Source of the DNA: JAAYUD01 sp963676865
GTDB taxonomy: Bacteria; Bacteroidota; Bacteroidia; Bacteroidales; Bacteroidaceae
Direction of reading: 5' to 3'
DNA length: 64,000 nucleotides
NCBI GenBank assembly: GCA_963676865.2
Contig: CAXXSS010000001.1
Coordinates: 1,860,001 to 1,924,000 of the forward strand
A model generated the notes under the pieces. The model worked only from the letters and a program-made list of their open reading frames with translations, did not search any database and was not told where the DNA came from. Positions within the stretch are counted from its first letter, which is position 1. The number at the start of each line of letters is the position of its first letter. Of this stretch, positions 34,510 to 43,985 are shown in pieces. The position numbers and the translations under genes are program-made.

Positions 34510-37500
34510 ATGCAAAACAAAGGACTTGTAAAGGTTTTGGCGGTATTGCTTACTTTGGTATGCGTGTTCTACTTGTCTTTTTCTTTTGTCACTCGGCATT
34601 ATATGAATAAGGCCAAAGAGTTTGCAAAAGGAAATCCCGCAGCTGAACAGGCTTACTTGGATTCGATTGGCACCAAAAAGGTATATATGTGGGCCTATTC
34701 GTTTAAAGACTGCCGCGAAATGGAGATTGGTTTGGGTTTGGACTTGAAAGGTGGTATGAATGTCATTCTGGAAGTCTCTGTCCCTGATGTAATTAAAACG
34801 TTAGCTAATAATAATGCCGATCCGACATTTAATAAGGCTTTGAATAAAGCTGCTAAGGAGTCTGCAAACAGTCAGAGTGATATTGTTTCTCTTTTCGTGA
34901 AAGAATATCATCAATTGGCGCCTGGCGCATCATTGGCTCGTTTGTTTGCTACGCAACAACTTAAAGGGAAAGTAACGCTGCAATCTTCTGATGCAGAGGT
35001 TCAAAAAGCATTACGTGGTGAAGTGGAGTTGGCGGTATCCAATTCTTATAATGTGCTTCGTACCCGTATTGACCGTTTTGGTGTTGTTCAGCCTAACATT
35101 CAGGAACTGAAGGGCAATAAAATGGGACGTATCCTCGTCGAGCTCCCTGGTATCAAAGAACCTGAACGTGTAAGAAAGCTTTTGCAAGGTTCTGCTAATT
35201 TGGAATTTTGGGAAACATACGATTCAAAGGATGTTCTACCTGTGATGCAAACTGTTGACGACCGTTTGCGTGGTATCTTGGGTGGACATAAAGCTGAATC
35301 TGATTCTACGACGGTAAACAAAAATACAGAGAATACACCGAAACCGGCAGTTAAAAAGGAAAGTGATAAAAATATAGCGTCCCATTTGGCTGCTGTATTA
35401 AATAAAGGTGGTAAAGGTGTTAAAGAATCACCGAAGGCAGCCAACAAAGAATTGGAAGCTGCTAAAAAAGCTCATCCATTACTTTCTATTTTGCAGCAAT
35501 ATCCAGCACAGAGAGGTCCGATTGTAGGATTGGCTCTTGCAAAAGATACGGCTACTATCAATCATTATCTTGCTCTCCCAGAGGTTCAAAGTGTTATGCC
35601 TAAAGATCTCCGCTTGATGTGGGGTGTAAAAGCTTCTGATTTGGATCCTAAGGCTCAGGCTTTTGAATTATACGCTATTCGTATTACTCAACGTGATGGA
35701 CGTGCTCCTCTTGGTGGTGATGTAATTACAGATGCGAAAGATGAGTTTGACCAATACGGTAAACCATCTGTCGGTATGACAATGAATTCTGATGGTTCGC
35801 GTGCATGGGCTCAGTTGACTAAACAAAATGTTAATAAGTCTATTGCCATCGTGTTGGATGGATATGTATATTCTGCTCCTAATGTAATGAACGAAATTAC
35901 GGGCGGTAGTTCTCAGATTACCGGGCATTTCACTCCGGAAGAATCCAAGGACTTAGCAAATGTGTTGAAGTCAGGTAAGATGCCGGCTCCTGCTAAAATT
36001 GTTCAAGAAGATGTAGTTGGTCCTTCTTTAGGACAGGCTTCTATCAATGCCGGTATTGTTTCGTTTGTTGTAGCATTGGTATTGTTAATGGTATTTATGT
36101 GTTTGATCTATGGCTTTACTCCGGGTATGGTTACAAACGGTGCTTTGCTATTCAACTTCTTCTTTACGCTTGGTATATTGGCCTCCTTCCAGGCGGCGCT
36201 CACAATGTCTGGTATTGCCGGTATGGTGTTGGCTTTGGGTATTGCGGTTGATGCAAACGTGCTTATATATGAACGTACTAAGGAAGAACTTCGTGCAGGA
36301 AAGGCTGTGAAGACGGCTGTCTCTGATGGATATAAACATGCATTCTCTGCTATTTTCGACTCCAATGTGACGCACCTTATCACCGCTATTATTCTGTTCT
36401 ATTTTGGAACAGGTCCTATTCGTGGTTTTGCAACGACTACATTCTTCGGTATCTTGGCATCGTTCTTTACTGCTGTCTTTATGACTCGTTTAGTATTCGA
36501 ACACTTTATGAATAAAGATAAGTGGTTGAACTTGACATTCTCTTCGAAGATTGCGAAAGATATGATGAGCAATTGTCATTTCCGCTTTGTTGAAAATAGA
36601 AAGATTCAATTAGGTACTGTCTTTGTACTAATCCTTATCAGTATAGGCTTTTTATCCGTTCGTGGATTGAGCAAGAGTATTGATTTCACGGGTGGCCGTG
36701 ATTATAAAGTTCAATTTGAGAAGCCTGTAGAACCTGAGCAAGTCCGTTCTATCCTTACCGGTGAGTTTAAAGATGCTACGGTGAGCGTAATTGCTATTGG
36801 TACTGATGGAAAGACTGTTCGTATAAGTACTAACTTCCGTATTCTAGAAGATGGTGTTTCAGTTGATTCCGAAATTGAAGCAAAACTATATGATGGCTTG
36901 AAATCTATATTTGGAAATAGTACTTCATTGGCTAAATTTATAGATCGCGATAATCATAAGGGAAACAATATTATTAGTTCTGCAAAGGTTGGACCAAGTG
37001 TGGCTAATGATATGGAAAAGGCGGCAGTTCTTTCAGTGCTCATTGCATTGGTGGCTATCGGTCTTTGGATATTGTTTCGTTTCCGTAACATCGCTTATAG
37101 TATCGGTACAGTAGTTGCACTTGCGTGCGATACCATAATAGTCTTAGGCATATATGCGGCTTGTTGGGGATGGATGCCATTCTCGCTGGAAATCGACCAG
37201 ACATTTATTGGTGCTATCCTGACAATTATTGGTTATTCGATTAATGATAAGGTTGTTATATTCGACCGTGTACGTGAATACTTCCATTTGCATCCTAAAT
37301 GGAGTACAAAACGTATATTCGATGAAGCTTTGAACTCTACGCTGGGACGAACCGTTAATACGTCTGTATGTACATTGCTCGTTTTGGTTTGTATCTGCGT
37401 ATTGGGTGGAGATTCTATTCGAAGCTTTACTTTCGCCATGTCATTGGGTGTAGTTATCGGAACATTCTCTTCTCTCTTCATCTCTTCTCCTGTTGCTTTC

Positions 37501-37608
37501 ATAATGTTCTCACGTAAAAGAAAGGATCATATAGAAGGTGGTGAAGAAGCTGTTGCTGAGACATCCAAAGAAGTTGCTTCTGTAGATGCAACTGTCGTTA
37601 ATGTATAA
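34510..37608 (+). CDS. secDF: Protein translocase subunit SecDF (natural fusion)
   Basis: Uses the proton gradient to pull exported proteins from the Sec channel. The 1032 residues combine SecD (first helix 8-27, periplasmic P1 domain with GLDLKGGMNVILEV, five C-terminal helices with GMVLALGIAVDANVLIYER) and SecF (SIDFTGGRDYKVQFE, then TIIGYSINDKVVIFDRVRE). The conserved Asp of D1/D5-type motifs and the DFTGG and GYSINDKVV motifs are all present. An insertion of about 60 charged residues (around 250-310, Lys/Ser/Asn-rich) within the periplasmic SecD part is larger than in E. coli. Confidence 0.95.
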   Translation: MQNKGLVKVLAVLLTLVCVFYLSFSFVTRHYMNKAKEFAKGNPAAEQAYLDSIGTKKVYMWAYSFKDCREMEIGLGLDLKGGMNVILEVSVPDVIKTLANNNADPTFNKALNKAAKESANSQSDIVSLFVKEYHQLAPGASLARLFATQQLKGKVTLQSSDAEVQKALRGEVELAVSNSYNVLRTRIDRFGVVQPNIQELKGNKMGRILVELPGIKEPERVRKLLQGSANLEFWETYDSKDVLPVMQTVDDRLRGILGGHKAESDSTTVNKNTENTPKPAVKKESDKNIASHLAAVLNKGGKGVKESPKAANKELEAAKKAHPLLSILQQYPAQRGPIVGLALAKDTATINHYLALPEVQSVMPKDLRLMWGVKASDLDPKAQAFELYAIRITQRDGRAPLGGDVITDAKDEFDQYGKPSVGMTMNSDGSRAWAQLTKQNVNKSIAIVLDGYVYSAPNVMNEITGGSSQITGHFTPEESKDLANVLKSGKMPAPAKIVQEDVVGPSLGQASINAGIVSFVVALVLLMVFMCLIYGFTPGMVTNGALLFNFFFTLGILASFQAALTMSGIAGMVLALGIAVDANVLIYERTKEELRAGKAVKTAVSDGYKHAFSAIFDSNVTHLITAIILFYFGTGPIRGFATTTFFGILASFFTAVFMTRLVFEHFMNKDKWLNLTFSSKIAKDMMSNCHFRFVENRKIQLGTVFVLILISIGFLSVRGLSKSIDFTGGRDYKVQFEKPVEPEQVRSILTGEFKDATVSVIAIGTDGKTVRISTNFRILEDGVSVDSEIEAKLYDGLKSIFGNSTSLAKFIDRDNHKGNNIISSAKVGPSVANDMEKAAVLSVLIALVAIGLWILFRFRNIAYSIGTVVALACDTIIVLGIYAACWGWMPFSLEIDQTFIGAILTIIGYSINDKVVIFDRVREYFHLHPKWSTKRIFDEALNSTLGRTVNTSVCTLLVLVCICVLGGDSIRSFTFAMSLGVVIGTFSSLFISSPVAFIMFSRKRKDHIEGGEEAVAETSKEVASVDATVVNV

Positions 37609-37629
37609 AATATACTTGTTATAAAATGA

Positions 37630-37661
37630 GAAGGAAAAAATGCGTTAGCATTTTTTCCTTC
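37630..37661 (+). terminator. Intrinsic terminator of secDF
   Basis: A perfect 14-bp stem, GAAGGAAAAAATGC (37630-37643) with its complement at 37648-37661, and a GTTA loop. The right arm itself contains the T-tract. Confidence 0.9.
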
Positions 37662-37679
37662 CATATTAATATAGGGTGG

Positions 37680-37751
37680 TAGTTTCGCCGAGAATCGAAC
37701 TCGGATCTAAAGTTTAGGAAACTTCTATTCTATCCGTTGAACTACGAAACC
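37680..37751 (-). tRNA. tRNA-Arg (anticodon CCT)
   Basis: The reverse strand folds as a 72-nt tRNA. The acceptor is GGTTTCG/CGAAACT with a G-U first pair, the anticodon stem is GAAGT/ACTTT with loop TTCCTAA (anticodon CCU, reads AGG), and the T arm is CGAGTTCGATTCTCG. The discriminator base is A and CCA is not encoded. Confidence 0.93.
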
Positions 37752-37765
37752 ATTGATTTGGTTTG

Positions 37766-37796
37766 CAAAGATAGTGCAAGCTAAGCGCAATACAAA
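37766..37796 (-). promoter_or_regulatory. Promoter of tRNA-Arg
   Basis: The minus strand has TTTGTA, 17 nt, then TATCTTTG ending 15 bp before the tRNA, the same -7 octamer as the tRNA-Leu promoter. Confidence 0.75.
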
Positions 37797-38020
37797 AAAA
37801 TAACTCAAAAAAAATTGTTTTGGGTTATCATCGTTGCTGCTTGCATTTTGGAATGATAAGTGGTTAATACGAAATGAATGGTTAGCAAACGATCTTGTTG
37901 ATGTCGAATAAGAGAGAAAGAGAGAAATTGATCGATGCTCACTTTAGAATATTGAAAACTCTTTGTGCGGATTGTTTACAGGCAATCTGTATGTTATAAT
38001 GACCTTTAATATAATTTGTT

Positions 38021-39865
38021 ATGATCAACCAGACTGTAGTAAAAGAATTGGAGCAGGTTGCCGTTCGCTTCTCGGGAGATTCGGGAGATGGTATGCAACT
38101 CGCCGGTAACATTTTTTCTAACGTGTCGGCTACGGTTGGAAATGACATCTGTACATTTCCTGACTATCCTGCTGATATTCGCGCTCCGCAAGGTTCGTTG
38201 ACCGGTGTTTCCGGCTTCCAGGTGCATATTGGTGCAGGTACAGTTTACACACCGGGTGATAAATGCGATGTCTTGGTCGCGATGAATCCTGCTGCTCTGA
38301 AAACACAAATTCGATTTTGTAAATCTCAAGGTATTATTATTACCGATTCGGACGCTTATACCCAGAAAGATCTGGATAAGGCTGAATTTGAGACAACCAA
38401 TCCATTTGAGGAATTGAACATCAAAAATGATGTTATCGAAGCCCCAATAACTTCTATGTGTAAAGAGACATTGAAAGATTCGGGGATGGATAATAAGTCC
38501 ATTATTCGTTGCAAAAACATGTTTGCTTTGGGCTTGGTATGCTGGCTTTTTAATCGTAAGATTGAGGCCGCTGAGAAAATGATTCATGATAAATTCGCAA
38601 AGAAGCCAGCTATTGCCGATGCTAATGTTAAGGTATTAAACGCTGGTTTTAATTATGGTGCCAATACTCATGCGTCTGCATCTACCTTTCGTATAGAAAC
38701 GAAAGTTGCTAAAGCTAAAGGATTATATACTGATATTACAGGCAATAAGGCTACTGCCTATGGCTTAATTGCCGCTTCGGAGAAGTCCGGACTTGAACTT
38801 TATTTGGGTTCATATCCTATTACTCCGGCTACTGATATTCTGCATGAACTATCCAAACATAAATCTTTGGGTGTTAAAACGGTGCAATGTGAGGACGAAA
38901 TCTCCGGTTGCGCTTCTTCTATCGGTGCTGCATTTGCCGGAGATTTGGCTGTTACATCAACATCCGGTCCCGGTCTTTGTCTCAAGAGCGAAGCATTGAA
39001 TTTGGCTGTCATTGCAGAATTACCGTTGGTTGTTGTTGATGTTCAACGTGGGGGACCTTCTACAGGTTTGCCTACAAAGGCTGAACAGTCGGATCTATTG
39101 CAGGCTCTTTTTGGTCGCAGTGGTGAAAGTCCTATGCCAGTTATTGCAGCGACATCTCCTACCAATTGCTTTGATGCTACCTATATGGCTTGTAAAATTG
39201 CTTTGGAGCATATGACCCCGGTTATTCTTTTGACTGACGCATTTATTGCAAACGGCTCTGCTGCTTGGGAATTGCCCGATTTGAAAGATTATCCCGCTAT
39301 TAATCCTCCTTATGCAACTTCTGATATGAAAGGACATTATACTCCTTTCTATCGTAATCCGGATTCGTATGTCCGTTATTGGGCTGTTCCCGGAATGGAA
39401 GGTTATACCCATCGTATAGGAGGTTTGGAAAAAGATAGCAAGACAGGCGCTATCTCTACAGATCCTCTCAATCATCATGAAATGGTTGTCAATCGTGCTA
39501 TGAAGGTGGCTAAAATTGAAGTCCCCGATTTAGTTGTTGAGGGTGATGAAGATGCCGACTTCTTGGTAGTTGGCTGGGGTGGAACTTATGGCCATCTTTA
39601 TTCTGCTGTTTCTCAGATGCGCGAAGAAGGCAAGAAGGTTGCTTTCGTTCAGTTCGAGTTTATTAACCCATTGCCTAAAAATACGGTCGAGGTGCTCAAA
39701 CGTTACAAAAAGATAGTTGTAGCTGAACAAAACCTAGGTCAGTTTGCTGGCTATTTGCGTATGAAGATTCCTGGACTGATGGTAAGTCAATTTAACGAAG
39801 TAAAAGGCCAACCGTTTATTATCAGTGAGTTGGTTGATGCATTCACTAAATTAATGGAGGGTTAA
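38021..39865 (+). CDS. korA: 2-oxoglutarate:ferredoxin oxidoreductase, alpha subunit (gamma-alpha fusion)
   Basis: Oxidatively decarboxylates a 2-oxoacid (most likely 2-oxoglutarate) to the acyl-CoA with ferredoxin as electron partner; run in reverse it fixes CO2. The 614 residues start with the gamma-like domain (RFSGDSGDGMQLAGNIFSN, seen as SGDGMQLAGN), followed by the pyrimidine-binding alpha domain (GSYPITPATDILHEL, TTSGPGLCLKSEALNLA-like TSGPGLCLKSE). The beta subunit starts 2 nt after the stop. Substrate specificity is inferred from family and context only. Confidence 0.9.
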   Translation: MINQTVVKELEQVAVRFSGDSGDGMQLAGNIFSNVSATVGNDICTFPDYPADIRAPQGSLTGVSGFQVHIGAGTVYTPGDKCDVLVAMNPAALKTQIRFCKSQGIIITDSDAYTQKDLDKAEFETTNPFEELNIKNDVIEAPITSMCKETLKDSGMDNKSIIRCKNMFALGLVCWLFNRKIEAAEKMIHDKFAKKPAIADANVKVLNAGFNYGANTHASASTFRIETKVAKAKGLYTDITGNKATAYGLIAASEKSGLELYLGSYPITPATDILHELSKHKSLGVKTVQCEDEISGCASSIGAAFAGDLAVTSTSGPGLCLKSEALNLAVIAELPLVVVDVQRGGPSTGLPTKAEQSDLLQALFGRSGESPMPVIAATSPTNCFDATYMACKIALEHMTPVILLTDAFIANGSAAWELPDLKDYPAINPPYATSDMKGHYTPFYRNPDSYVRYWAVPGMEGYTHRIGGLEKDSKTGAISTDPLNHHEMVVNRAMKVAKIEVPDLVVEGDEDADFLVVGWGGTYGHLYSAVSQMREEGKKVAFVQFEFINPLPKNTVEVLKRYKKIVVAEQNLGQFAGYLRMKIPGLMVSQFNEVKGQPFIISELVDAFTKLMEG

Positions 39866-39867
39866 AA

Positions 39868-40878
39868 ATGAGCGAAATACAATATACCGTACAAGATTAT
39901 AAATCGGGGCAGCCTCGTTGGTGTCCCGGTTGTGGAGATCATTCTTTCTTAAGTTATTTTCATAAAGCAATGGCCGAAATTGGTGTTGCTCCACACAATA
40001 TTGCAGTTATCTCCGGAATAGGCTGTTCTTCTCGTCTGCCGTACTATGTCAATACTTACGGCTTTCATACTATTCATGGGCGTGCGGCTTCTGTTGCTAC
40101 AGGAGCCAAAGTTGCTAATCCCGATTTAACCATTTGGCAAATATCGGGTGACGGTGATGGTTTGGCTATTGGTGGAAATCATTTCATACACGCCGTTCGT
40201 CGCAATATAGATCTCAATATGATTTTGCTAAACAATCGTATTTATGGGTTGACGAAAGGGCAGTATTCCCCTACGTCGGCACGTGGCTTTGTTAGTAAAT
40301 CATCTCCTTACGGAACAGTTGAAGATCCTTTCCGTCCTGCCGAACTTTGTTTTGGTGCTCGCGGTCGTTTCTTTGCACGTTGTGTTGCTGTCGATGGCCC
40401 TGCTACTGTTGAAGTACTCAAAGCTGCCGCTCAACATAAGGGGGCCTCTGTTGTTGAAGTGCTTCAGAATTGTGTTATCTTCAACGATGGAACTCATTCG
40501 ACTCTAGCGACTAAAGAACTTCGTGCTCAAAATGCTATTTATTTGGAGCATGGCAAGCCTATGTTGTTCGGCGTTGATCGTGAGTTTGGACTTGCTCAGA
40601 ATGGCTTTGGATTAAAAGTTGTCAGAGTTGGAGAGAATGGTGTCACTGAAAAAGATATTCTGGTTCACGATGCTCATTGCCATGATCATACATTGCAGTT
40701 GAAATTGGCATTGATGGAAGGTCCTGACTTTCCAGTGGCATTGGGCGTTATCCGTGACGTAGAAGCTCCTACTTATGAAGCTGCTGTAACGGAACAGATT
40801 AAAGAGATTAAGGAAACGAAAAAATATCATAACTTCCAAGAATTGTTGATGACCAACGATGTTTGGGAAGTCAAATAG
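39868..40878 (+). CDS. korB: 2-oxoglutarate:ferredoxin oxidoreductase, beta subunit
   Basis: The thiamine-diphosphate-binding subunit, 336 residues. It shows the CPGCGDHSFLSYF start, GIGCSSRLPYYVNTYGFHTIHGRA (seen as GIGCSSR and HTIHGRA), and the TPP/Mg motif GDGDGLAIGGNHFIHAVRRN ending in NNRIYGLTKGQYSPTS (read GDGDGLAIGGN, NNRIYGLTKGQ). This two-subunit layout without its own ferredoxin domain is usual for Kor enzymes in Bacteroides. Followed by a strong bidirectional terminator. Confidence 0.92.
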   Translation: MSEIQYTVQDYKSGQPRWCPGCGDHSFLSYFHKAMAEIGVAPHNIAVISGIGCSSRLPYYVNTYGFHTIHGRAASVATGAKVANPDLTIWQISGDGDGLAIGGNHFIHAVRRNIDLNMILLNNRIYGLTKGQYSPTSARGFVSKSSPYGTVEDPFRPAELCFGARGRFFARCVAVDGPATVEVLKAAAQHKGASVVEVLQNCVIFNDGTHSTLATKELRAQNAIYLEHGKPMLFGVDREFGLAQNGFGLKVVRVGENGVTEKDILVHDAHCHDHTLQLKLALMEGPDFPVALGVIRDVEAPTYEAAVTEQIKEIKETKKYHNFQELLMTNDVWEVK

Positions 40879-40894
40879 TTTTGTTTTTCTAAAT

Positions 40895-40938
40895 AACAAA
40901 AAGGAGATATGTCGCAAATGGCATATCTCCTTTTTGTT
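40895..40938. terminator. Bidirectional intrinsic terminator
   Basis: A perfect 17-bp stem (40895-40911 with 40922-40938, AAGGAGATATG core) and a 10-nt loop. A- and T-runs on its two sides serve both korAB and the convergent upp gene. Confidence 0.9.
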
Positions 40939-41006
40939 TATATTTATGTCGTAACAAAATCAACGTCTTGTTGATTTGTTTACTATCTAATACGCTCTCT
41001 TTTCTT

Positions 41007-41660
41007 CTATTCTTTTTCTCCAAAACATAAATCTCCTGCATCGCCTAAGCCTGGTACAATGTACGAGTGCTCGTTCAGTTCAGGATCTACAGCAGCACAC
41101 CATACGGTGGTAATGTCGTCGGGAAATACTTTTCTGATGTGCTCAATGGCCGGTTCGGCTGCGATGATCGAGGCTATATGGATATGAGCCGGGTGCCCCT
41201 TTGTAAGCATGGCTCTATATGATAATTCCATACTGCTTCCAGTAGCCAACATCGGATCGGCTATGATAAGTGTCTTCCCGTCTATTCTAGGCGATGCTAT
41301 GTATTCGATATGGATCTCGAAGTTTTCGTTATCTTTATATTTCCGATAGGCTGAAACAAAAGCGTTTTCGGCATCATCAAAGACACTCAAGAATCCATTA
41401 TGGAAGGGGAGCCCTGCTCTCAGTATGGTACAGAGAATCAGTTTCTCGTCTGGTACACTGATTGAAGACGTGCCTAGCGGCGTTTCAGTATCTTTCATCG
41501 AATAGTGTAGTGTTTTACTGATTTCGTATGCCATCATTTGCCCTATGCGGTGAACATTTTCTCGGAACCGGAGTTTGTCTCCTTGAATTTGTTTGCTACG
41601 TAGTTCCAGCACAAATTGGTTGAGTACGGAATTCGACTCATTGAAATTGACTATTTTCAT
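41007..41660 (-). CDS. upp: Uracil phosphoribosyltransferase
   Basis: Salvages uracil to UMP with PRPP. The 217-residue protein has the PRPP-binding loop ADPMLATGSS (around residue 135), LCTILRAGLPFHNGF and a C-terminal uracil-binding YIVPGLGDAGD, all of which define Upp. It is transcribed alone toward korB; the upstream region has only an imperfect -7 box. Confidence 0.95.
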   Translation of the reverse strand: MKIVNFNESNSVLNQFVLELRSKQIQGDKLRFRENVHRIGQMMAYEISKTLHYSMKDTETPLGTSSISVPDEKLILCTILRAGLPFHNGFLSVFDDAENAFVSAYRKYKDNENFEIHIEYIASPRIDGKTLIIADPMLATGSSMELSYRAMLTKGHPAHIHIASIIAAEPAIEHIRKVFPDDITTVWCAAVDPELNEHSYIVPGLGDAGDLCFGEKE

Positions 41661-41962
41661 ATAAATATTGTTAAGTTCTATCGTCTTAGCGACTCTGTTA
41701 GAGATACACGATTAGATTTTCGAATGCAAAATAACAAATAATCTTTCGTATTGCAATGTTTAGTTGGCAGATAATGTATACAAAATTTAAATAGTTAATA
41801 ATTAGAGAATTTTTTCTTTAATATTTCGCTTATTTTGAATGAAAGTTGTAAATTTGCAATCCGAAAAAGGGGTGTAAAGGTAGAAAGACTAACATCCAAA
41901 TTCTTTATATAATAGGTAGAAGTAATTTTAGTTTAATTTATTTATTTAATAATTCAAGCAAA
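41661..41962. other. Divergent upp/pckA intergenic region
   Basis: 302 bp, A+T-rich. The pckA side has a perfect -7 box and a transcribed leader of about 100 nt. No hairpin or known riboswitch is recognised in the leader, and no small open frame stands out. Confidence 0.6.
41849..41856 (+). promoter_or_regulatory. -7 box for pckA
   Basis: TAAATTTG, a perfect TAnnTTTG; TTTCGC about 19 nt upstream may serve as a weak -33 box. Start codon 106 bp downstream. Confidence 0.5.
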
Positions 41963-43567
41963 ATGGCAAAATTAGATTTAACAAAGTATGGGATTACAGG
42001 GACCACAGAGATCCTTTACAATCCTACTTATGAGGTGCTGTTCGATGAAGAGACAAAAGAGGGTTTGCAGGGTTTTGAAGTAGGTCAAGAAACAGAGCTT
42101 GGCGCTGTGAACGTTATGACAGGTGTATATACCGGTCGCTCTCCAAAGGATAAATTTATTGTATGCGATGAAACATCAAAAGACACTGTATGGTGGACTT
42201 CTGATGAATATAAAAATGATAACAAAAAAGCTTCTGTAGAAGCTTGGAATGCTGTTAAAGAAATTGCAAAGAAAGAACTTTCTAACAAAAGATTGTTTGT
42301 TGTAGATGCTTTCTGCGGTGCAAATAAAGATACTCGTATGAAAGTTCGTTTCATTGTTGAGGTTGCTTGGCAAGCTCACTTTGTTACCAACATGTTCATC
42401 CGTCCTAAAAATCAAGAAGAGTTCGATCAAGAACCGGACTTCATTGTATACAACGCTTCTAAGGCTAGAGTAGAGAATTACAAAGAACTAGGTTTGAATT
42501 CTGAAACAGCTGTTGTATTCAACTTGACTTCAAAAGAACAAGTAATTGTTAATTCATGGTACGGTGGTGAAATGAAGAAAGGTATGTTCTCTATGATGAA
42601 CTACTTCTTACCTTTGAAGGGCATCGCTTCTATGCACTGCTCTGCAAATACTGACATGAATGGTGAAAACACCGCTGTTTTCTTCGGCTTGTCAGGTACA
42701 GGTAAGACTACTTTGTCTACCGATCCTAAACGTAAGTTGATCGGTGATGACGAGCACGGATGGGATGACAATGGTGTATTCAACTTCGAAGGTGGTTGCT
42801 ATGCTAAGGTTATCAACTTGGACAAAGATTCTGAACCTGATATCTATGGTGCTATCACTCGTGACGCTTTGCTTGAGAATGTAACAGTTGGCAAAGATGG
42901 TAAAATCGACTTCACTGATAAGAGCGTAACCGAGAATACTCGTGTTTCTTATCCTATCTATCATATCAACAACATCGTACGTCCTGTTTCTAATGCTCCT
43001 GCTGCTAAACAAGTTATTTTCTTGTCAGCTGATGCATTTGGCGTACTTCCTCCAGTATCTATCTTAAGCAAAGAGCAGACTAAATATTACTTCCTTTCTG
43101 GTTTTACAGCTAAATTGGCTGGTACAGAACGCGGTATTACAGAACCTACTCCTACATTCTCTGCTTGTTTCGGTCAGGCATTCCTTGAATTGCACCCTAC
43201 AAAATATGCAGAAGAATTGGTTAAACACATGGAGAAGAGCGGTGCTAAGGCATACTTGGTTAACACCGGTTGGAACGGAACAGGCAAGCGCATTTCTATC
43301 CGCGACACTCGTGGTATTATTGACGCTATCCTCGACGGCTCTATTGATAAGGTTAATACAAAGACAATACCTTACTTCGATTTCGTTGTTCCTACTGAAT
43401 TGGAAGGTGTTGATACTAACATTCTCGATCCTCGCAATACTTATGCTGATGCAAGCAAGTGGGATGAGAAGGCTAAAGATTTGGCAGCTCGTTTCATCAA
43501 GAACTTCGCTAAATACGAAGGCAACGAAGCTGGTAAAGCACTTGTTGCTGCTGGTCCTAAACTCTAA
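41963..43567 (+). CDS. pckA: Phosphoenolpyruvate carboxykinase (ATP)
   Basis: Interconverts oxaloacetate + ATP and PEP + CO2 + ADP. In fermenting Bacteroides it mainly fixes CO2 on PEP to make ATP en route to succinate. The 534-residue protein carries YTGRSPKDKF, the kinase-1a loop FFGLSGTGKTTLS, GDDEHGWDDNGVFNFEGGCYAK-type metal motif (read GDDEHGWDD and FNFEGGCYAK) and TAKLAGTE. Codon choice is notably more biased than in the neighbours, as expected for a highly expressed gene. Confidence 0.97.
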   Translation: MAKLDLTKYGITGTTEILYNPTYEVLFDEETKEGLQGFEVGQETELGAVNVMTGVYTGRSPKDKFIVCDETSKDTVWWTSDEYKNDNKKASVEAWNAVKEIAKKELSNKRLFVVDAFCGANKDTRMKVRFIVEVAWQAHFVTNMFIRPKNQEEFDQEPDFIVYNASKARVENYKELGLNSETAVVFNLTSKEQVIVNSWYGGEMKKGMFSMMNYFLPLKGIASMHCSANTDMNGENTAVFFGLSGTGKTTLSTDPKRKLIGDDEHGWDDNGVFNFEGGCYAKVINLDKDSEPDIYGAITRDALLENVTVGKDGKIDFTDKSVTENTRVSYPIYHINNIVRPVSNAPAAKQVIFLSADAFGVLPPVSILSKEQTKYYFLSGFTAKLAGTERGITEPTPTFSACFGQAFLELHPTKYAEELVKHMEKSGAKAYLVNTGWNGTGKRISIRDTRGIIDAILDGSIDKVNTKTIPYFDFVVPTELEGVDTNILDPRNTYADASKWDEKAKDLAARFIKNFAKYEGNEAGKALVAAGPKL

Positions 43568-43579
43568 AAAGTTTATTCC

Positions 43580-43627
43580 AATAAATAAAAAAGAGCGCAC
43601 CGTATGGTGCGCTCTTTTTTATTTATT
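43580..43627. terminator. Strong intrinsic terminator of pckA
   Basis: A perfect 22-bp stem (43580-43601 with 43606-43627) around a GTAT loop, with the GC-rich part GAGCGCACC and A/T-runs on both outer sides. Confidence 0.95.
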
Positions 43628-43640
43628 ACTAGAGCTCGGA

Positions 43641-43985
43641 ATAAGAACTCAAGTATACATTCCCGTTACGCCAAATATCTGTAAACATCCCCCTGAGATT
43701 TGTGAGACATACGGATGAAAATTGGTTCGTATCAGAAAGGTTTTATCGCTCTGTTCTAAGAAGTCTGTCGTTCCACATATGTGAGTTGATCGAATCACAT
43801 ATATGGAACGATCGACTCACATATGTGATTCGATCAACTCACATATGTGGAACGACAAAACCTAAATGAGTCAACAGAAAAGCCTTAAATATAGCAACGA
43901 TGATTCAATAAGATGTGTACAAAACACCTTCTTTCAGAGAAAAAGAACCGACCCTCTTCCATACATGGGCGGTAAGCAAAGGAGC
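43641..43985 (-). repeat. Dispersed non-coding repeat, copy B
   Basis: Read on the minus strand this matches 7573-7885 over its whole length with gaps. The exact block is 43900-43932 (33 nt, equal to 7622-7654). Its palindromic array is larger than in copy A (four units instead of two), which accounts for most of the length difference. Confidence 0.75.
43767..43856. repeat. Four-unit 22-bp palindromic array
   Basis: A 10-bp palindromic core occurs at 43774, 43796, 43818 and 43840, exactly 22 bp apart: CACATATGTG three times and CACATATATG once. The 12-bp linkers are AGTTGATCGAAT, GAACGATCGACT and ATTCGATCAACT; the first and third are reverse complements. The whole array is a perfect 36-bp inverted repeat (43767-43802 with 43821-43856) with an 18-nt centre. 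Confidence 0.95.

Noticed and set aside
43767..43856. CRISPR-like array of short repeats and spacers
   Set aside because: Repeats are only 10 bp, linkers 12 bp, linkers 1 and 3 are reverse complements, only four units exist, and no cas gene is present anywhere in the window.
43767..43856. Invertible promoter (phase-variation switch) bounded by inverted repeats
   Set aside because: The segment between the 36-bp arms is only 18 nt and holds no promoter box; the nearby genes all point away or end here. The XerD-type recombinase in the window is the housekeeping one.
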